From Lentzea fradiae (GTDB lineage Bacteria > Actinomycetota > Actinomycetes > Mycobacteriales > Pseudonocardiaceae): DNA of 64,000 bases. The DNA lies in contig NZ_FNCC01000011.1 of NCBI RefSeq assembly GCF_900100955.1, forward strand, positions 124,001-188,000, given 5' to 3'. Position numbers and translations under genes: made by a program. The notes beneath the pieces were generated by a model. It was not told the origin of the DNA. It was given only the letters and a program-made list of their open reading frames with translations, and did not search any database. Below are positions 59,188-64,000 of the stretch, piece after piece. Each line of letters starts with the position of its first letter. The first letter of the stretch is position 1.

Positions 59188-61655
59188 TGGAGCTGAAGAT
59201 CCCGGACCTGTGCCTCGTGGTGCTGGTCGGCGCCTCCGGTTCCGGCAAGTCCACGTTCGCGCGCAAGCACTTCCTGCCCACGCAGGTGCTGTCGAGCGAC
59301 TACTTCCGCGGCCTGGTGTCCGACGACGAGAACAACCAGTCGGCGTCCGCGGCGGCGTTCGAGGTCCTGCACCACGTGGCGGCCAAGCGGCTGGAGGCCG
59401 GGCGCGTCACCGTCATCGACGCGACCAACGTGCAGCCGGAGGTCCGGGCGCAGCTGGTCGAGGTCGCCAGGAAGGCGAACGTCCTGCCGGTGGCGATCGT
59501 GCTCGACCTGCCGGCCGAGGTGTGCTTGGCGCGAAACGCTCAGCGCCCGGACCGCGACTTCGGCGCGCACGTCGTGAAGCGGCACCGCGCGGCGCTGCGC
59601 CGGTCGCTCAAGTATCTCGGCAAGGAGGGCTTCAAGCGCGTGCACGTGCTGCGCTCGCAGTCCGAAGTGGACGAAGCGACGATCGGGTACGAACGGCTGC
59701 TGAACGACCTGCGGCACGAGACCGGCCCGTTCGACGTGATCGGCGACGTGCACGGCTGCCGCGCGGAGCTGGAGGAACTGCTCACCGAGCTCGGCTACGC
59801 ACTCGTCCGCGACGAGCAGGGCCGGGCCGTCGACGCGGTGCCGCCGGACGAGCGCAAGGCCGTGTTCGTCGGCGACCTCGTGGACCGCGGCCCGGACACT
59901 CCCGGCGTGCTGCGGCTCGTCATGGGCATGGTCGCCAACGGACACGCGCTCTGCGTGCGCGGCAACCACGAGGAGAAGCTCGTCCGCGCGTTGCAGGGGC
60001 GCAAGGTCACTGTGCGGCACGGCCTGGAGAAGTCGCTGGAGCAGCTGGAACACGAGACGGAGGAGTTCCGGCGCAGGGCGCTGAAGTTCTGCGACGGCCT
60101 GATCGCGCACTACGTGCTGGACGGTGGCAACCTCGTCGTCGCGCACGCCGGTCTGCCCGAGCGCTACCACGGCCGTGCGTCCGCTCGCGTCCGCAGCTTC
60201 GCGCTGTACGGCGACACGACCGGCGAGACCGACGAGTTCGGGCTGCCGGTGCGCCTGCCGTGGGCGAACGACTACCGCGGCGCGGCGATGGTGCTCTACG
60301 GCCACGTTCTCGTGCCCGAGGCGGAGTGGATCAACAACACCATGTGCCTGGAAACGGGTGTGGTGTTCGGCGGGAAGCTCACGGCGTTGCGCTACCCGTC
60401 ACGGGAGATCGTGTCCGTGAAGGCGCACCAGGTCTGGTACGAGAGCAGCTCGCCGTTCCCGCCGAAGCCCGTCGGACGGGCCCCGGACGTGCTGGCGCTC
60501 ACCGACGTCACGGGCCTGCGCCGGATCGAGACGTCGCTGCTGGGCGCCGTCACGGTCCGCGCGGAGCAGTCGGCCGGCGCGCTGGAGGTCATGAGCCGGT
60601 TCGCGATCGACCCGCACGACCTGCTGTACCTGCCGCCGACGATGGCGCCCACGGCGACCTCGCAGCGCGACGACGTGCTGGAGCACCCGGAGGACGCCTT
60701 CGCCGAGTACCGGTCGGCGAAGGTCTCGCAGGTGATCTGCGAGGAGAAGCACATGGGCTCACGCGCGGTGTTGCTGGTGCGCAAGGAAGGCGGCGCGATC
60801 TACACGCGCACCGGACGTGCGTTCTTCGACGGCGCGCTGGGCGACGAACTGCTCGGTCGCGTCCGGTCGGCGTGCGCCGGGCTGTTCGCGAAGTTCGACA
60901 CGGACTGGCTGCTCATCGACGCCGAGCTGATGCCGTGGAACGCCAAGGCGTCCGGGCTGATCCGCGAGCAGTACGCGGCGGTCGGCGCAGCGGCGAACGG
61001 TGCCTTGCCCGTCGCCGTCGAGGCCCTGGAAACGGCCGCTGCCCGCGGCATCGACGTCACGGACCTGCTGACGCGCACGAAGCAGCGGGCTGCGAACGCC
61101 GCCGCGTACAGCGCCGCCTACGAGCGCTACTGCTGGCCGGTCGACGGCCTGGACGGCGTGCGGATCGCGCCGTTCCAGCTGCTCGCGGCGGAGGGACGGA
61201 CGTTCCACGACCATTCGCACCTGTGGCACCTGGAGACGCTCGCGGAGCTGGACGGACCGCTGTTCCAGCGGACGCGGCACCTGGTGGTCGACGTCACGGA
61301 CCCCGAGCAGGTCGCGGCGGGCGTGCGGTGGTGGGAGGAGCTGACGGCGGACGGCGGCGAGGGCATGGTCGTCAAGCCGCTGGCGAACCTCGGCGGCCGG
61401 GTCCAGCCGGGCGTGAAGGTGCGCGGGCGCGAGTACCTGCGGATCATCTACGGCCCGGACTACACGCTGCCGCACAACCTCGCACGGCTGCGCGACCGGC
61501 GGCTGGGCCGCAAGCGCGGCCTGGCGCTGCGCGAGTACGCCCTGGGCATCGAGGCGCTGGAACGCGCCGTGCGCGGCGAACCGTTGTGGCGCGTGCACGA
61601 GTGCGTGTTCGGCGTGCTCGCCCTCGAATCGGAACCGGTGGACCCGAGGCTGTGA
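59187..61655 (+). CDS. pnkp: Polynucleotide kinase-phosphatase/RNA ligase
   Basis: This 822-residue, three-domain enzyme has a 5'-kinase (P-loop GASGSGKST, residues 15-23), a metallophosphatase (GDVHG near 186, GDLVDRG, GNHEEK) and a C-terminal ligase (EEKHMGSRAV with the adenylated Lys near 521, and GEGMVVKPL). It heals both ends of a cut RNA and, with Hen1, seals it. Length matches known bacterial Pnkp. It is coupled to hen1 by a one-base overlap. No ribotoxin gene is next to it. Confidence 0.96.
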   Translation: MELKIPDLCLVVLVGASGSGKSTFARKHFLPTQVLSSDYFRGLVSDDENNQSASAAAFEVLHHVAAKRLEAGRVTVIDATNVQPEVRAQLVEVARKANVLPVAIVLDLPAEVCLARNAQRPDRDFGAHVVKRHRAALRRSLKYLGKEGFKRVHVLRSQSEVDEATIGYERLLNDLRHETGPFDVIGDVHGCRAELEELLTELGYALVRDEQGRAVDAVPPDERKAVFVGDLVDRGPDTPGVLRLVMGMVANGHALCVRGNHEEKLVRALQGRKVTVRHGLEKSLEQLEHETEEFRRRALKFCDGLIAHYVLDGGNLVVAHAGLPERYHGRASARVRSFALYGDTTGETDEFGLPVRLPWANDYRGAAMVLYGHVLVPEAEWINNTMCLETGVVFGGKLTALRYPSREIVSVKAHQVWYESSSPFPPKPVGRAPDVLALTDVTGLRRIETSLLGAVTVRAEQSAGALEVMSRFAIDPHDLLYLPPTMAPTATSQRDDVLEHPEDAFAEYRSAKVSQVICEEKHMGSRAVLLVRKEGGAIYTRTGRAFFDGALGDELLGRVRSACAGLFAKFDTDWLLIDAELMPWNAKASGLIREQYAAVGAAANGALPVAVEALETAAARGIDVTDLLTRTKQRAANAAAYSAAYERYCWPVDGLDGVRIAPFQLLAAEGRTFHDHSHLWHLETLAELDGPLFQRTRHLVVDVTDPEQVAAGVRWWEELTADGGEGMVVKPLANLGGRVQPGVKVRGREYLRIIYGPDYTLPHNLARLRDRRLGRKRGLALREYALGIEALERAVRGEPLWRVHECVFGVLALESEPVDPRL

Positions 61656-61695
61656 TCCTCGAAGCCGTCGCCGGTTCGCGGGCGAGACGGCCTGC

Positions 61696-61968
61696 CTAGT
61701 CCTTCTTCTCGGACTCCGCGGGCGCCGCCTTGGCGTCCGCCGGGGCGTCCGCGGGCTCGTCGAACGACGCGGGCAGCTTCTTGAGGTGCTTGTTCATCGA
61801 CTTGACGAGGAAGAACACCGCGATGAAGAAGACGATCAGCAGGACGAGGCCGACCGGGGAGGACTTGCCGAAGTCCTCGCCCTGGCCGCCCTTGTCGTTG
61901 TTCGTGTCCGACGGCTGCACGGCGACGAACGCCACCGTGCCGCCGAGGTCGAATTCAGGGGAGAGCAC
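61696..61968 (-). CDS. Small single-pass membrane protein (Rv1083-like, 90 aa)
   Basis: One hydrophobic helix (VGLVLLIVFFIAVFFLV) is followed by a basic stretch (KSMNKHLKKLP) and an Ala/Asp/Pro-rich acidic tail. The position directly after mca, two bases from its stop codon, matches Rv1083 in M. tuberculosis. The basic residues after the helix suggest a cytoplasmic C-terminus. Function unknown. Confidence 0.8.
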   Translation of the reverse strand: MLSPEFDLGGTVAFVAVQPSDTNNDKGGQGEDFGKSSPVGLVLLIVFFIAVFFLVKSMNKHLKKLPASFDEPADAPADAKAAPAESEKKD

Positions 61969-61970
61969 CC

Positions 61971-62840
61971 CTAGACCTTAACTCCGGTGAACAGGTCGTC
62001 CTCCGGCAGCGTCGAGTCCACCCGCGAACGGACGAGCTCGTACTCCTCGGTCGGCCAGATCTCCCGCTGCAGGTCCATCGGGAGGGCGAACCAGCGGCTG
62101 TTCGGGTCGATCTGGGTGGCGTGCGCCTTCAGGGCCTCGTCGCGGACCTCGAAGTAGTCGGCGCACTCGACCCTGGTGGTGACGCGGTCCATCACGTCGG
62201 GGCGGTCGGTGCCCCAGTTCGCGAGCCACTCCGAGTACGGCGACTCGAGGCCGCGGGACTCCAGCGCCTCGTGGAAGGCGAGGATCTTGGCACGCGAGAA
62301 GCCGTGGCCGTAGTAGACCTTCGGCGTCTCCCACACCTCGCCCAGCGACGGGTCGAACTCGGGGTCGGCGGCGGCGTCCAGCGCAGCCATCGACACCTCG
62401 TGCGTGCGGATGTGGTCCGGGTGCGGGTAGCCGCCGTTCTCGTCGTAGGTCACGACGACGTGCGGGCGGAACTCGCGGATGACCTGCACGAGCGGCGGTA
62501 CCGACTCCTCCAGCGGCACGAGGGCGAAGCAGCCCTCGGGCAGCGGCGGGAGCGGGTCGCCCTCGGGCAGGCCGGAGTCCTTGAAGCCCAGCCAGCGGTG
62601 CTGGATGCCGAGGATCTTGGCGGCGGTCGCCATCTCCTCCCGGCGGATCTCGATCATGTTCTCGAGCACGTCCGGCTTGTCCATCGCCGGGTTCAGGATG
62701 CTGCCCGCACCACCGTCGGTGCAGGTCACGACCATCACGTCGTGCCCTTCCGCGATGTAGCGGGCCATCGTGGCCGCGCCCTTGCTCGACTCGTCGTCGG
62801 GATGTGCGTGCACTGCCATCAGGCGCAGCTTGTCGGCCAT
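61971..62840 (-). CDS. mca: Mycothiol S-conjugate amidase
   Basis: This 289-residue zinc amidase of the LmbE/PIG-L family has AHPDDESSKGAA and YPHPDHIRTHE (metal ligands), with DENGGY before the second motif. It splits mycothiol conjugates so that mercapturic acids leave the cell, and proves the host makes mycothiol. The ATG giving MADKLRLMAVHAHPDDES is family-typical. It corresponds to Rv1082 and is divergent from the DUF4307 gene. Confidence 0.95.
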   Translation of the reverse strand: MADKLRLMAVHAHPDDESSKGAATMARYIAEGHDVMVVTCTDGGAGSILNPAMDKPDVLENMIEIRREEMATAAKILGIQHRWLGFKDSGLPEGDPLPPLPEGCFALVPLEESVPPLVQVIREFRPHVVVTYDENGGYPHPDHIRTHEVSMAALDAAADPEFDPSLGEVWETPKVYYGHGFSRAKILAFHEALESRGLESPYSEWLANWGTDRPDVMDRVTTRVECADYFEVRDEALKAHATQIDPNSRWFALPMDLQREIWPTEEYELVRSRVDSTLPEDDLFTGVKV

Positions 62841-62934
62841 GACCCCCGTGGTCCTCCTGTGTGAGCGGTCCTGCGACACTCAACAACTGAACGTCGGTCA
62901 CCATTGTTCCCCAGACGCCGAGGAGGGCGCGGAC

Positions 62935-63357
62935 ATGGCACAGCGCACCCTTCCCGAGGGGCGGTACGGCACCAAAGCCACCGGCCAGCCCACCAGATGG
63001 GCGCGGTGGGCGTTACTCGCCGTAGCCGTCGCGTTCGGTGTCCTGATCGCTTTCGTCGCCTACCGGAATTGGGGCACAAAGCCGATCGAAGCGGAGCAGA
63101 CGGCGTTCACCCTCCTCGACGACGAGCGGGTGGAGGTCACTTTCCAGGTTTCCCGCGATCAACCGGAGCGACCCGCCGTCTGCATCATTCGGGCCCGATC
63201 CAAGGACGGGGACGAAGCGGGCCGGCGTGAGGTTCTCGTTCCCCCGGGAAATTCGGTCGTCGTCGAGACAACTGTTGTCCGCGCCTCGAAGCCGCCGGTC
63301 ACCGGCGAAGTGTTCGGGTGCTCCTACCAGGTTCCCGCCTACTTGTCCACGACCTAG
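62935..63357 (+). CDS. DUF4307 membrane protein (Rv1081c-like)
   Basis: The 140-residue protein has a short cytoplasmic start (RTLPEGRYGTKATGQP), one transmembrane helix (ALLAVAVAFGVLIAFVAY) and an external beta-rich domain (VEVTFQVSRDQPERPAVCII...GEVFGCSYQVP) with two cysteines that may pair. It is always found near mca and greA in actinobacteria. Function unknown. GAGGAGGG precedes the ATG. Confidence 0.88.
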   Translation: MAQRTLPEGRYGTKATGQPTRWARWALLAVAVAFGVLIAFVAYRNWGTKPIEAEQTAFTLLDDERVEVTFQVSRDQPERPAVCIIRARSKDGDEAGRREVLVPPGNSVVVETTVVRASKPPVTGEVFGCSYQVPAYLSTT

Positions 63358-63430
63358 CGGCCAAGCGGGTGATCTGCGGTTTAAACGGCGAGATTCGGGA
63401 ACAAATCGCCGTCGATGAACGTTGTCCGCG

Positions 63431-63439
63431 TGTTACTAT
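63431..63439 (+). promoter_or_regulatory. Extended -10 promoter of greA
   Basis: TGTTACTAT fits the extended -10 consensus TGnTAnnnT, and no good -35 box is seen 17 bp upstream. Transcription would begin near 63446, more than 100 bases before greA. Confidence 0.55.
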
Positions 63440-63450
63440 TGCCGCTCAAG

Positions 63451-63477
63451 CACGGCCCCGGCGCGGGCCGTGTTTTT
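63451..63477 (+). terminator. Intrinsic terminator inside the greA leader
   Basis: CACGGCCC (63451-63458) pairs with GGGCCGTG (63465-63472) around CGGCGC and is followed by TTTTT. It lies only about ten bases after the predicted start site, so it may attenuate greA transcription. It could instead simply end the DUF4307 transcript. Confidence 0.7.
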
Positions 63478-63508
63478 CCGTTCCGGGCCCCCGGCTCGGG
63501 AACTATCT

Positions 63509-63526
63509 GGCGCACACGTGTGCGCC
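63509..63526. repeat. 18-bp perfect palindrome upstream of greA
   Basis: GGCGCACACGTGTGCGCC is a perfect palindrome centred on CACGTG, twelve bases before the greA ribosome site. It could be an operator or a leader hairpin. Confidence 0.6.
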
Positions 63527-63551
63527 GGAGCAAGACGAGGAGTTGGTGACC

Positions 63552-64000
63552 GTGAGCGACACCCAGGTGACCTGGCTGACCCAGGAGGCCTACGACCGGC
63601 TCAAGGCTGAGCTGGACGAACTCATCGCGTACCGCCCGGTCATGGCTGCCGAGATCAACGCTCGCCGCGAGGAGGGCGACCTCCGCGAGAACGGTGGCTA
63701 CCACGCGGCCCGTGAGGAGCAGGGCAAGCAGGAGGCGCGGATTCGCCAGCTGCACGAGCTGCTCCAGGCCGCGAAGGTCGGCGAGGCCCCCACCACGAAG
63801 GGTGTCGCCGCGCCGGGCACGGTGCTCACGATCCGTTACGAAGGTGACGACGAGACGGAGACCTTCCTGCTCGCCACGCGCGAAGAGGGCGCGCACGGCG
63901 AGATGGAGGTCTACTCCCCGGTCTCTCCGCTCGGCAAGGCGCTCAACGGCGCGAAGGACGGCGAGACCGTCGAGTACGAGCTGCCCAACGGCAAGCTCCA
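63552..64000 (+). CDS. greA: Transcription elongation factor GreA, 5' part
   Basis: About 149 codons are visible and the last few residues are cut by the window edge. The N-terminal coiled coil (LTQEAYDRLKAELDELIAYRP, INARREEGDLRENGGYHAAREEQG with the tip acidic residues) and the C-terminal FKBP-like domain (YSPVSPLGKALNGAKDGETV) are both present. GreA stimulates RNA cleavage in stalled RNA polymerase. The second GTG (63552) is nine bases after AGGAG and is preferred over the GTG at 63546. Confidence 0.96.
   Translation, partial: MSDTQVTWLTQEAYDRLKAELDELIAYRPVMAAEINARREEGDLRENGGYHAAREEQGKQEARIRQLHELLQAAKVGEAPTTKGVAAPGTVLTIRYEGDDETETFLLATREEGAHGEMEVYSPVSPLGKALNGAKDGETVEYELPNGKL

Overview
The window is a GC-rich actinobacterial chromosome segment. 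Most of its gene order matches the Mycobacterium tuberculosis block Rv1080c to Rv1112: greA, a DUF4307 gene, mca, an Rv1083-like gene, a YyaL/DUF255 gene, hemolysin III, a short-chain Z-prenyl transferase, phoH2, fum, glpX, xseB/xseA, an Rv1109c-like gene, ispH and ychF. Mycothiol chemistry (mca), an AfsR-type SARP regulator, chaplin-like secreted proteins and many GTG, often leaderless, starts point to a filamentous actinomycete. My best guess is Pseudonocardiales (Lentzea/Saccharothrix-like). That is inference; no rRNA gene is present to settle it.

Left part (1-15 kb): the 5' part of typA; a tiny Cys/Lys-rich protein gene; a YCII gene; and a tryptophanyl-tRNA synthetase gene preceded by what reads as a complete ribosome-mediated attenuator. 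Then come an SRPBCC-NUDIX fusion in an operon with a two-component system, a LolA-like secreted protein with an ABC-2 exporter, an SDR, and a thiamine ABC transporter (thiBPQ) under a TPP riboswitch. A pterin dehydratase and a GT87 membrane mannosyltransferase follow.

Middle part (15-35 kb): two small membrane proteins; an AfsR-like regulator; a class II Fic protein with a palindromic operator over its promoter; and a mosaic region where the ychF 3' end is duplicated around about 1.3 kb of foreign-looking DNA. After ychF lie DNA repair genes (Ada-AlkA with a damaged glycosylase domain, ogt, sbcCD, rmuC), ispH, and the xseA/xseB operon with an extra small gene between the two subunits.

Right-centre (34-50 kb): central metabolism (glpX, an amino-acid dehydrogenase with a divergent Lrp regulator, a TrxR-like ferredoxin-NADP reductase, fum), secreted proteins (trypsin-like protease, L,D-transpeptidase lipoprotein, two chaplin-like paralogues), a DUF885 gene, phoH2, a DrrAB-type exporter, guaB1 and a GNAT gene.

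Right end (50-64 kb): an ATP-dependent DNA ligase, a tiny secreted peptide gene, a MocR regulator divergent from an EamA transporter, a ribbon-helix-helix protein with three 8-bp operator repeats, the YyaL-like protein, a Hen1-Pnkp RNA-repair operon set into the otherwise conserved block, mca, a DUF4307 gene, and the 5' part of greA behind a promoter-proximal terminator.

The most notable signals are the trpS attenuator, the Hen1-Pnkp module, the shared ATTAC-type operator motif at the fic and ribbon-helix-helix promoters, the ychF 3'-end duplication, and dispersed hairpins whose stems show compensatory changes. No rRNA, tRNA, CRISPR array or intact insertion sequence was found.
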